Shown one piece after another: positions 33,815-44,290 of a stretch of DNA of 64,000 nt. Under the pieces are notes generated by a model. The model ran no database searches, was not told the DNA's origin, and saw nothing but the letters and a program-made list of their open reading frames with translations. The first letter of the stretch is position 1, and every line of letters starts with the position of its first letter. A program made the translations under genes and the position numbers. Source of the DNA: Calonectria ilicicola (taxonomy: Eukaryota; Ascomycota; Sordariomycetes; Hypocreales; Nectriaceae); NCBI GenBank assembly GCA_020809705.1, contig CP085836.1, forward strand, positions 186,001 to 250,000. The letters run 5' to 3'.

Positions 33815-36800
33815 TTAGAGCCATCTCCATTCCGAGATTTCGGTGTTCAAAGAGGGATCGCTTTTGAGGCTGTCTGATGCCGTCGCGCAATATTGAACCG
33901 TCCCTCTAACCCTGGGTACCTCGTTTGAAGGCAGTGCACCCTCCAGGCCGAAAGTACTGGGTAGATTAAAACACTGAGAATGAATATCGTTGCTGAAGTT
34001 TAGGTTTGCGTGGAAAGAAACCCTAGGGTTTGTTTGCGCTCGGTGGTCAATCGATCCCCAATCCTGTGAACCCAACCCTATCGGCTCTATGGACTGCGCG
34101 AAAAGTGGGTCAGAATATTGGGGGAAACCGTTGTTGTTAAAGGCTGTGATGGTGTGTGGGTAATATTCCAACGCATTTGAAGTGTTACATTCGGTCTTCG
34201 CTTGATGTGGTAGCCCGTTTTGGTGAACAGGCTGCTCGGCGGAACTGCAAAGCCTCTCTGCTTCGAGCCTGCAATCCTCATACTGGACTTTCGCTGCTGA
34301 ATTTGGTATTGTTGATATCAACGAAGACTCAGATGAATCAGTTGTTAGAGCCTCTGTCTCAAGGGAAGCTTTAACCGGTGGCTTGTGGCCAGAGGAAGCG
34401 TTGGTAATAGGTTTGCAGACCTCCTTGTTGCCCCTGGTAGGCTTGTTTGAGAACGCGTCCACCAACCTCTCAAGGGATTTGCGAGGATACACAGCTGTCT
34501 GTAGTGAGTTGTAGTGTTTTTTAAATGTCGGTGAGTGGATATAAATTTGCATGATTTTTTGACTGATAGGATAGTCAATACCGATGAACATGCATATGGT
34601 GGACTGGTTGTTAGCATAAGTCAGCGTTGATAGATCTCGCAAGTTGCGGACTCCAAGGCCTCCATTTTTGAGAACGTTCCACCCATTGATTTTCTCAAAA
34701 AGCTCACCCAAAAGTTCATAGATACTTTCATCATGAATGACGAATGTTCCTTCCAGGACGTAGTAAAAAATGAGTTGCAGAAATTCGTAGCGATCTCCAG
34801 TAATTCGATATAAATATACAGGGACGCATCGTGAGCCCATGGCCTGGACTAGAAGTCCTTTACTTTTCTCTTCCGGCATTAGCGTGTAGGCTGGACGCGC
34901 CGTCGAGTTAACAACGAACTGTAGTGGATTGGAGATTTTCTCCAAATGCTCTGTGGGTGTCCCCGAACAAAATCCCCATAAAAGAGTTTCTTTCGAATAC
35001 GATCGACAGAACCAGCCGGCAGTCTGTAGTTTGGAAATAGCTGAGTGATCACAAATTAAAGTGCACAACTCCTTGATTCCTTTACAAGCAGACTTTTCAT
35101 TGACAAGAATAGTGTGAGGGGATGTCACAGTGACCCGAAGATCGCTCTGGCTAGGACTAGGCTTTTCCTGGCCTGTTTGGTAGTAAATGAATAATGGCTG
35201 TCAGGAGTCAGAAGTTTTTCTTGTATAATACGGGTGAGACCATGGGGAGAAGACGTACAATGCTCTCTGCATCAGGGGAGCCGGACCCTAGAAGGACAAT
35301 ATTTCGATACCGAGCAGTGCCCACCACCAGAGACAGAGGTTCGGTGGTTTGTAATTTAGGGATAGAAGTAGATGATATTGGTAGGTTGGCAGGAGAAGAG
35401 CCCGTGGTCTCATGCTCTGGATCGATTTCGGCCTTGATTTTCTTTTGGGGCGGAGAGTCATCTGGCTCTGCAACACTCCTTTTGCCAAATACCGGAGACA
35501 CAGATTTTTGAGTACAGAATTTCGTATCCGAACCTAGTGAATCCATACAACTGGCAGAGTCCGTGCCAGCTGGTTCGGGATGACCTTCTCTCGATCTTTG
35601 AGATGTCTTGATTGCTGTAGACGCATCACAAACCTCGGAAGATATTGCATTTGCAGACTTCGTCCAGCATTTGGGGATATCTATGGAATAGTTCTCCAAT
35701 GCTTTCCTGGACTCAGATGTGGCTTTGAGCTCCCATTGACCTCCCTCTGGAATTTGAGAAAATAGCTATAAAGTATTATTAGCCATATACACCCAGCTGG
35801 TCAGATAATAAACCTACTGAATTTTCCTCTAAAATTTTACGTATAAAGGCGTGCCACCTCCTTTTGAGAAACATCGTAGTGTTGTCAGAAATCCACGAAT
35901 AAATATCGTCCATCACACAAGGCCCGTCCTTCAATGCAAGAATGAGTTGGTATTCACTTTCCTCATCGTAAACTTGATTGGTATGCGATGGTGGATGAGG
36001 TTGAACTTTTCTATAGACATATTAGATGACGCTTTTTCTAGTATTTCTAACTTACAGTTTCAATTCTCCATCTTCCCCATATACTTTTTGGACGTTGCGT
36101 TGACGAAAGTTAAGTCTTGCTGTTTGTATCAAATATAATGCCTTTTGATCATGCAAGCCTTTAACTTGAAATATGTGGCCGTCCTTTGAGACACAATAGG
36201 TGTGTTCGTAAGCTGTCCCGTTGTCTCCATGGAAAGTGGCAATAACAGGCTGGTACCAAGGGTCATGAAATGCGGAAATGTGAGATTCCAATGATTTAAG
36301 TTTGGTAGGAGATTTGAAAGTGGGATTATCACAATCAAAAGGGCAACCTAGCGTCATACTGTGATAATGCTGTGTATGTTGTGATAATTCATGATATCCT
36401 TTGAACGTTTTAGGACAATGTACACATAGTTGAAGTTTATGCGCTATGATGTAATGAATCCTATTGGGAAAATGGTGATTAATTTGGCCTGGAACACGGA
36501 ACAGATAATAACATACCTCATAATTAGTCTGGTGTGCTTAAAGTCACATTCCTGGCAATTAATCCAACCCCTGGGGGGGACTAATTTCCCAATATCACGA
36601 TTATCTATATTCCGAAATGAACTGAATTTGATTTTTCTGTGAAGATGTTAGGAATTGAATATATAAAAGCTATGAGTCTTACATTTCTCTGGTGTTCTCC
36701 GGATTTGTGGTCGACCAAACCTGAGCCCGATGGTCATACATCCCTGCTGAAGCCATATTTGCGAAATCTTGAAGTAAGTCGTAGGGAATTTTTTGTCGGT

Positions 36801-37293
36801 CGGCGAGATGAAACGTTTTATGCCGAGTCATGTAGTAGATAAGAGTGGTTTTCGTGGAATCCCAGACTAGGCTATTGCGCTCAAATAACCAAAGATCAAA
36901 TGTTTCAAAGTCCGGGAAGTGCACGTCAAGTATATGCTCATATACTCTGTCAGACACACTATTTTCGAAGGTACATCCCTCTAAAGGGCATTTGTTTTCT
37001 CGATGTATTGAAACATGAGTTTTCCAGTCATCTTGGTCCTTTAGGTTTTCAGGACACCAAAGACATGGAAATTGGCGATGTAATAATAAATGGTGCGGTC
37101 TGGACGGTTAGTAGAGATCAAGCATCTTGCGCTGCGATATGACATACTTGAACTCGAGTGGATTGCTTGTAAAATCAAGTTTGCATTGATCGCAGCGAAG
37201 CCGCCATTTAGGTCTTGCGGCAGCAGCAGCAGCATTGCGAACTAAAATAGAGGGTTGCCTTGTCGGCTTCATGGCAAGTTTTGGGAATCGCAT
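33815..37293 (-). CDS. C2H2 / forkhead-like / orphan-domain protein, intact seven-exon gene
   Basis: Model: 37293-37148, 37099-36683, 36636-36517, 36460-36056, 36010-35818, 35765-35259, 35197-33815; all six introns close in phase, 1056 aa. Order: basic Ala-rich N-terminus; C2H2-type fingers in pairs (CDQCKLDF; CLWCPENL..H.SIH; CPLEGCTF..H.LDVH; CQECDF; CVHCPKTF..H.QHYH; CPFDCDN..H.SAFH), with ~70-residue spacers of similar build. A forkhead-like winged helix spans the exon 5/6 junction (EYQLILALKDG, MDDIYSWISDNT, RRWHAFIRKIL, LFSQIPEGGQWEL). A disordered linker has a PPQKKIKAE nuclear signal. The last ~480 residues are the orphan domain shared with the 16-19 kb gene (SPHTILV, TAGWFCRS, LLWGFCS, RCVPVYLYRITGDRYEF, GVRNLRDL). 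It is a putative DNA-binding regulator; targets unknown. Confidence 0.8.
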
Positions 37294-38083
37294 GTTTGAG
37301 GATAAGGAAATTAAGTGATTGATCACTCATGAGTAGCCAATGCCAAAGGAGCAGAGATAGTTGGCAGAGATAGTTGGCAGAGAGGAGACAAATATGGGCG
37401 GGAGTAGTAGCTGTTATAGTTATTGGGCCCATCACAGGGCTGTTGGTTCAAGGGACAACTGGCGGGCTACGGCCTTGTCCCATGCGGCCTTCATAGTGGG
37501 CGTAAATTATTAGATTGAGGGGGTGAGCATAGAAACTACCAGTGTGATGATAGCATTGCTTTTTTTGGTGGTCTGACAATTAGCGAGACGTGGCGAACAC
37601 TAGCTTGGGTTAGTGCGAGACAGACCGACTACGCAAGTACTGCGACATATCCTTGAGCGGACGGCTGAGGGCGGCTACCTCTGTCAGAACGTGTATTGTG
37701 TTGATTCTTAGTGGTCTGATTTACAGTGGAGGTAAAGGTACATTCTTATATCCAACCCATATAGCAATATCCTTTAAACCCCTGGATATCCTGACCCACT
37801 CATTCTCCCTGACAACCTCACTAGCCTTCCGAGAATAACAAAGCGAAGAGAATACTAAAATAGCTACACATTTCTTATGCATGAATGAGAGCCTCGGCAC
37901 AGATAATCATAGAAAAAACAACAATAGAATCAAGCCAATTATCACAATAAACTAACTCCTTCTGACTTCCATCCCACGTCCTTCTCATCTCCTTCTTGCC
38001 CGTCCATTCCTGCCTTGGCTGATGTATTTTCCCAATACCATAGAGCAGGAATCACATAGTGAAATAACTATTCACTCTACATC
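37294..38083. other. Intergenic, no supported gene
   Basis: Upstream region of the 37.3-kb gene and downstream of the 38-kb gene. It contains a doubled ATAGTTGGCAGAG near 37356-37382. No coding signal. Confidence 0.35.
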
Positions 38084-39460
38084 TCAGGAGGGATCATCAC
38101 CCATATTTTCCATGACTTGATTCCAATAGTAAGACATCCCAACAAACTTCGGTGCGGAAAATCCTGATTTATGGCTTTGTGATGCAACATCAAACCAATA
38201 TGTTAGTTCATCACTACCGCCGGTAATATCAAAATCGAAGAATCCCCCAGGATCCGAATAAGTAATAGGATAAGGTTCCAGTTTCACATAGGCTTTACAG
38301 CGTTTAAGTCCAGCTAAGAGACCAGCCAATCCCATGTTTTCACTAATGAAAGGCTCTGACTTGAAGTTATGCAGCATGCTATTCAAAAGCCAGCAGGAAA
38401 GCCTAATACAACCGCAGTGCTTGAGTAATGCCCTGGCACTTTCCCCGAAGTAGGCAGGGAAAATCTTGCAGTATAGAGAATAGATCTCCATAAGTATCTC
38501 CGCCAAATGACTGAGCAGCCAGTATCTTGCATAGGCCTTATAGCGCTGGGCTGGTTGGTCGATATTGAAATCATTATCGTCAATGATGAGGTACGCTTCA
38601 ATGGATCCAAAGGCCTCTGATAGGCTGGGACTTATACCTCCTATGTGCAAGTCACCAGAGCTTTCTGGGTTGGCGTGTTCAATTGACTTAATCAATTGAT
38701 TGACCTTTACTCCCAAATCTTCATCTGCAATGTGCACATGTGGTTCGTCCGGCATCCACACCTGAAACGCTTTTCGCTGAGGCTTGGGCTCATCGGGTTC
38801 GAAAGGAGCCCTTTGAAACATAAGGATAAACATATCAGGGCTGTCTATGGATCGAAGGACAGATCGGTCTGGCTCAAATTGATCCATGTAACCCTTGGAT
38901 CGGAGCCCATCACAGCACTTTTTGAGGCGGGTCTCAAGTTGGCTAAGACATTCGAGTTTGCTAAGGCGTTCGAATTGGGCATAGGATTCGAGAGCACCCT
39001 CGAGCATAGACTCTAAAAAGAGACAGTACTCCACTCGGCCCAAGTTATCAATGCAAAATTGAACGCATCCCTTGGAAAGGAGGTCATATTCCGAGCCTCC
39101 GCTCAAAACAATCTGGCGTTGTAATTCGCAGATAGCAAATATTAATCGGGCATAACGAAGTATATACACCTTGTTCTCGCAAAGCCGTATCCGAGTATCG
39201 AGCGTGAGGGGCATTTCATAGTCGTTTGGATCGAGCTCGAGGTTTTCCTCGATTGGGTCAAGGACATAGTCGTTTGGATCGAGCTCGAGGTTTTCCTCGA
39301 TTAGGTCAAGGGCAGATTCATCATCTTGAGGAATATCAGCATCCAGTAATTGAAGATCCCTTAACTCCTTGTCCAATTGTCGTATGTGGGTGTGAGTATC
39401 AAGTGAGAGTTTGATGTCAACTATAGGGTGTAGGTATGGAAGGATCTCGGGAGGCGGCAT
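38084..39460 (-). CDS. 458-aa single-exon protein of unknown function
   Basis: An uninterrupted frame from ATG 39460 (MPPPEILPYLHPIVDIK). The N-terminal ~85 residues are acidic and contain a perfect-type 16-residue duplication (IEENLELDPNDY twice, a 48-bp repeat at ~39220-39310). The rest is helical (YILRYARLIFAICELQRQI, LFLESMLEGALESYAQFERL, ARYWLLSHLAEILMEIYSLYC), with Trp/Tyr-rich C-terminal segments. No signal peptide, membrane segment or known motif. Motif copy 9 lies 254 bp upstream. The frame length and even composition make it a real gene; function unknown. Confidence 0.65.
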   Translation of the reverse strand: MPPPEILPYLHPIVDIKLSLDTHTHIRQLDKELRDLQLLDADIPQDDESALDLIEENLELDPNDYVLDPIEENLELDPNDYEMPLTLDTRIRLCENKVYILRYARLIFAICELQRQIVLSGGSEYDLLSKGCVQFCIDNLGRVEYCLFLESMLEGALESYAQFERLSKLECLSQLETRLKKCCDGLRSKGYMDQFEPDRSVLRSIDSPDMFILMFQRAPFEPDEPKPQRKAFQVWMPDEPHVHIADEDLGVKVNQLIKSIEHANPESSGDLHIGGISPSLSEAFGSIEAYLIIDDNDFNIDQPAQRYKAYARYWLLSHLAEILMEIYSLYCKIFPAYFGESARALLKHCGCIRLSCWLLNSMLHNFKSEPFISENMGLAGLLAGLKRCKAYVKLEPYPITYSDPGGFFDFDITGGSDELTYWFDVASQSHKSGFSAPKFVGMSYYWNQVMENMGDDPS

Positions 39461-40922
39461 TGTGACAGCAGGATTCGTGTGGTGGGAGGAATGATGAAAA
39501 CGATAGAGACGGGGGATTTTGACAGAGCATGAGCATGCAGACCTCGGCGTTAATGGGAGTCATTCACGAAGCGCCAGCGTATCCTTGTTAAATGCGCCCT
39601 TCCCAAATCGGTTCCCTCTGTGACCCAAGTCCTCGTAGCCGATGACAAATTGATAATAAATCCCTTGCTTGCCGCCACATTCTGCATATTCAAAATTCAG
39701 CTCAGATGCACTAGCCAATCATGTCGCGAAAGTTTTCTTGGCATTTACCCCGCTGATGCCGAGCCATGTCGATCAATCAAAACCAGGTCCCAACAAAGTG
39801 ATTAGCGGCTCTCTTGCCGGTGCCCTGCTAGCCAAGGTGGGGCTCTATGCACATCGAACAACCACAGCCTACGTGTGTCCACAAGGGTACAGCGCCACAG
39901 CGCGCTCCTCGCCGTAAAATACGTAGATGTTGGTTTGGAGCTAGGTCAAGGGTGAAACATTTGCCCCGTAGTTGGTGTCTCGATTGAGATGATTGCGTTA
40001 CTTCCGTCACAACCTAACGTGGATGTGATATCGATTGCATGGGGCTAATATGCACGCCTGCCCAAATGGAATGTGGATATGACCCTCATGAACTAGGATT
40101 CTTTTGCCTTCTCTTGTCTCTTTTCTCTTCTGCAAGGTAGGGGCACACTTGTCATAGTAAAAAAATGTCATCATTTCTTGTTGGGGAAAACCTAGGTTGC
40201 ATTACGCTGCTGCTGTTCCGGTCTTCTTTTATCTCCCATTACTCTTTTGCTTTGCTAGATTCATATACCACCCACTCTCATCTAATTCCACTTTCTGATC
40301 CAGAGCATTTAACTTCTCCTCCTTGCCTGTACTTATCATGGAACCTTGCGGATTGCTGGAGGGGGTCATTGTGGTGGTTGAAGGCATTTTTCTTGATGTT
40401 TTGTTAGCCTGCTACATGGGCGTTAGAATATTAACATACATTATATTTGCTATGAGGTATAATTTAAATGACAGAGTAGAGGAGTCCTTAGTCCTTTAGG
40501 TTATTGAGGGGGAGGGGATGCATTTATATACGTGGAGGATCACCGGAACGTGCTAGCGCGCTGCTTGCAGCTGCCCACACCACCTTGACATAAGCACCGA
40601 TACCCAGATGAGAGACATTCCTGAACGAAAGTTTGGCTCGTGATTTTTGGTGTTGGTCTTGGTGGCAGAATGACCGACGCCTGTTTCCCACCGAACTCGT
40701 GATGCCGTTGTTGCAAACACCGGCGTTTACAACAACAAAAGCGCCACATACACTAAGTAAAATGAAGGGTTACTAATTGTAGCTCTCTATCTATGCAGCC
40801 GCATGCGCCTGGCCGAGTTACCTAGTCCCCTCCATTTAGCGTTGCTGTGGACCTTGACCCTCGCGAGAACTCATTGCTTTCCCTGATTTAAAAACACTTA
40901 CCTCCAGTGCACACTCTTATTC
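39461..40922. other. Intergenic region with one motif copy
   Basis: Divergent spacer between the 39.5-kb minus-strand gene and the 41-kb plus-strand gene. It holds motif copy 9 at 39714. Short frames on both strands are unsupported. Confidence 0.4.
39714..39760 (+). repeat. Dispersed intergenic motif, copy 9
   Basis: GCCAATCA, CGCGAAAG, TTCTTGGCATTTA and CCCGCTGATGCC: a full-length copy, 254 bp upstream of the 39460 start. Confidence 0.65.
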
Positions 40923-41335
40923 TTGACACCTCTGGATTCCAAGACAAAATGCAGTAGCAGATTACTCTCTATGGACGGTGTTACCAATTGTAGGCAGCGT
41001 TTTCTCACTACGCATGAAAGCATCTTGCACTTGACACCACGTTTACAAATTCACCATGGCAATCTTTTTTGGTTTCTTGATGGGCCAGTTGAGTATGACT
41101 ACGTCTATTTATTTCTGGATGCACGAATATATTCGGAGAATGGATGGTGTATTATGTATCGAGTTCAAGGGGAAAGCTTCTGTCAAGAATTGCTGTATTC
41201 ACGGCCCAGGTGTTACAACGAACTTTTACGCATCCCTGTCAAGAACTGCAACGATGAAAAGGCCTTAGCAAATAACAAGACTCTTAATTCAAAACGCCCA
41301 GGTTTAAATTCGTATAACAATTCTGTACGTTCTTT
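40923..41335 (+). CDS. Possible 5' exon of the 41.4-kb zinc-finger gene
   Basis: The frame ends at a strong donor (GTACGT, with CTAAC and CATAG downstream). It contains a segment (GWCIMYRVQGESF ... NCNDEKALANN) resembling the W/Y modules of the next exon (GDWYILYDRDHESR ... DAEKAQENN). The splice to the following exon did not close in phase, so either a frame lesion or an unrecognised exon lies between. Confidence 0.4.
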
Positions 41336-41431
41336 TTTTTCTCTTTTTTTCTACCTCAAGCTAACTAATTCGAGCCCATAGACTGTCACCAACCGATTTC
41401 CAGTGCTGAGGGTACCCGATGGTACAATCCC

Positions 41432-43912
41432 ATGGAGTTTCCGACGGGGAGCAACCAATGGTATATCCTCAGATGCTGTCACTGCAAGAAAGTTTTCCGA
41501 GAAATCTGGCTAGCTGGTGCACACCATGCAGAAAGCGGAGTTCACCGACAGGACAACGCCAGCGTCTTCTCTTTCTTTGGTGAGCGGACAATAAATTATC
41601 TCGAGGAATTAAAGCACGGCCTGCGAACCACGGTCCCTTTTGCCTTTCTTTTTTGGTCTTCCATCAAAGCCCAAATCATCAAGCTCTCGGGGGATTGGTA
41701 TATTTTATATGATCGTGATCATGAATCAAGGATGTTTCATGTGTCATACGATTTTCGCGGCGAGTGGGCATGCAATAAGATCATTGAGAATTTAGGAGTC
41801 AGGGTTCTTTGTTGCGACGCGGAGAAAGCTCAAGAAAACAATGCGGCCCTCGAAAAGGCAGTCAGTCACCAAGCAGGAACGATTCCCATGCTTCCACCAG
41901 TTGATATCAGTCCGATCCCTCATAATGACACTGAGCAGTTTATACAAGGCGGCGATGAAGGGATTGACACTGTGCAGTCTATGCTCCAATCGAGATCGAC
42001 AACTGCTATGCAGTTTACATTCACTAACAAGAGTGAGGGGCCCAGTCTATTTTATCCCAAAGCTGTGAGTATGATCCAAGGTGATATTCAGCCCATGTAT
42101 TGAAGAGGCTAATTTGAACTGAATTTCTGTCTGTCTAGGTTTCTAACGGTATACATCAATCGCGTACGATTGACCACACATTTCAGACGAATAGTTTTGA
42201 TTCGTTCAAGGACGATGAAATCGGTTCTCTTCAACAACCAAATAAAACACCACCAACTCTCGGAGATTTAACCCAATCAAGCAGCGATGACTCATCAGAG
42301 GCAGAATCTGGTAACGAAATAGAGCCTAACTACGAGCCGGATGATGCATTATCGCTTGAAAGTATTTCCATCTCCCGCGGCAATTCATCACGTACAAGCC
42401 GCCCTTATGAGGATCCAGTTTTAACATTGGATGATGAGGTACAGCCCTCCGGGACCATCCTCCATCACCTCTAATATGAGTACACTAACGGTCCGACAGA
42501 TGAATTATTTCGCGGAATTACAAGAGGGCCTACGGGAAGTCCCTTGGCACTTTGCAGATTGGAATATAAGCGTCCAGATCGAAAAGTATTTAGGAGAGTG
42601 GTACTTTCTATATGATCGTCGATCAAATCAGCTTTATGGCTTTGATGAATTTCCTGGAAAGCCGAGAGGAAAGATCGTCAAGGAATTCGGGATCAAGGTG
42701 CTTGATTATCCCGGAGAGAAAGATCAGTCGAATAACATTTATTCAGGCAGCCAGGCGGGTGGTAGAATGCCTACCGTCATGTTACCCAGCGAAAACGAAG
42801 GAAATGCACCTTTGGGCATGGAACCTAGCACACTGGCATCTGGTGATACTCGAGTTGAAAATCCTCATGGCGACGGAATGGTTGAAAACGATGTCGACAT
42901 CCTATTGAACACCCAAACCTACCAATGCCGTCACACAGGATGCCCCCGAAGCTTCAACAGAGCTGATCGCTTACAAAAACATATATCTCAAGCTCATCCT
43001 CAACCAGGCCCTATATGACGTGCTCCCTTCACATGTCCCATTTGTCTCGAACACAGCGATAGTCATATGCACCTCTTAGGGGAGCATATAAATGCAGAGC
43101 ATCAAAATGAGCCGGCTTATTTATGCAAATATAAAACCTGCAATTACAGGGGTAACACGCTCGGGGAGAAAGTTATTCACGAACAAAACCATTTATCTTG
43201 TGATCGTTGCGGCAAGGTATGTTCCAGGACAACAGTCCTCAAAAGACACAAGTTGTGGTATTGTAAATATCGCAAGAGAGATGTGTCCCAGACATTGATT
43301 GAGGACGATGCATTAAATCCCAAGTTGACCCAAATTGCGCCCCTGAATGGCAAGGAGAAGGCCGAATTTTCTTGCAAGTATCCTGGATGCAACCCGGACG
43401 GCCGAAACGACTTTAAAAGGGCGGTTGATTACACTCGTCATATGAAAAAAGAACACGAAGTGACCCATCCATGTCAAAGCCCAGGGTGCTCAAGGTATTT
43501 TGAACATGAAAAAGGTTTAGAAGAGCATCAGGCAGATCATGATCCATTGGGTGATTTGCGATGCTTTCCTTTCAATTGTAAATTTTGCAATCAGATTATC
43601 AAGCAGGAACATGGGTTGCCAAGGCATATGAAAACTAGACATCCGGACGAGAAGCCCTATTTATGCCAATTCATAACCTGCAATAAAGGATTCAATACAT
43701 TACAGGACAGAGCATCCCATGGATTGGAAGAGCATCGGTATCCTTGCGGATACTGTGGATTACACTCAAAAACCTTGGATATGTTGAAATACCACAAGCA
43801 AAGCCACACGGGATTTCCTTTTAAGTGTTGTGGAGTGGGATTTATAACCCAGGAGAGATTGGAAAAACATCAAGACGACCCCTGGAGGTGTCAAAGGCTG
43901 CGTCAGATGTAG
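41432..43912 (+). pseudogene. W/Y-module plus C2H2 array protein with a premature TGA
   Basis: Exons 41432-42064, 42139-42438 and 42500-43912, both introns in phase. The first exon has a finger-like CCHCKKVF..HH then module 1 (NYLEELKHGLR, GDWYILYDRDHE, NLGVRVLCCD, EKAQENN). Exon 2 is acidic and disordered. Exon 3 opens with module 2 (NYFAELQEGLR, GEWYFLYDRRSN, EFGIKVLDYP, EKDQSNN). It then runs into about nine C2H2 or C2H2-like fingers (CRHTGCPRSF, CPICLEHS, CKYKTCNYR, CDRCGKVC, CKYPGC, CQSPGC, CKFCNQ, CQFITCNK, CGYCGL). One TGA at 43016-43018, after the first finger, is the only break in 471 codons of exon 3. Truncated protein, recent null or stop readthrough are all possible. Likely nuclear DNA-binding. 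Confidence 0.65.
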
Positions 43913-44290
43913 AGGTTTATTGCTTTTGCGAAAGCTGCATCGTAAATAGCTCTCCTAGAGCTAGTATTGCAAATGACACTGCTAGGTTATCGTCACGTTT
44001 TCTCTGTAGATCCTGTTTACTTAGTGTATTTATCTTACTAGATAGCTAGACTTGTATATAGGTACAAACATAAAAGAAAAGATGCCCAATCTTCGATGCG
44101 TTTAGTGATTTGATTTTATGCGACACGGTTTCTGCCACGAGTAATCACGGCTATGCACCTTCGGATTAACGCCGGCCCGATCCAGCTCCGCCCACTCTGT
44201 CAATACTGAACCCGCACTTCACTAGTCTAGAGACGAACTCAGTCAGTTATTTGCCTCACTGAACCCTCATCGTCAGTAGAGATTTTCCCC
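43913..44290. other. Intergenic, no supported gene
   Basis: A tandem-gene spacer between two plus-strand genes. It presumably holds the 3' end of the zinc-finger gene and the promoter of the JmjC gene; no motif copy seen. Confidence 0.35.
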
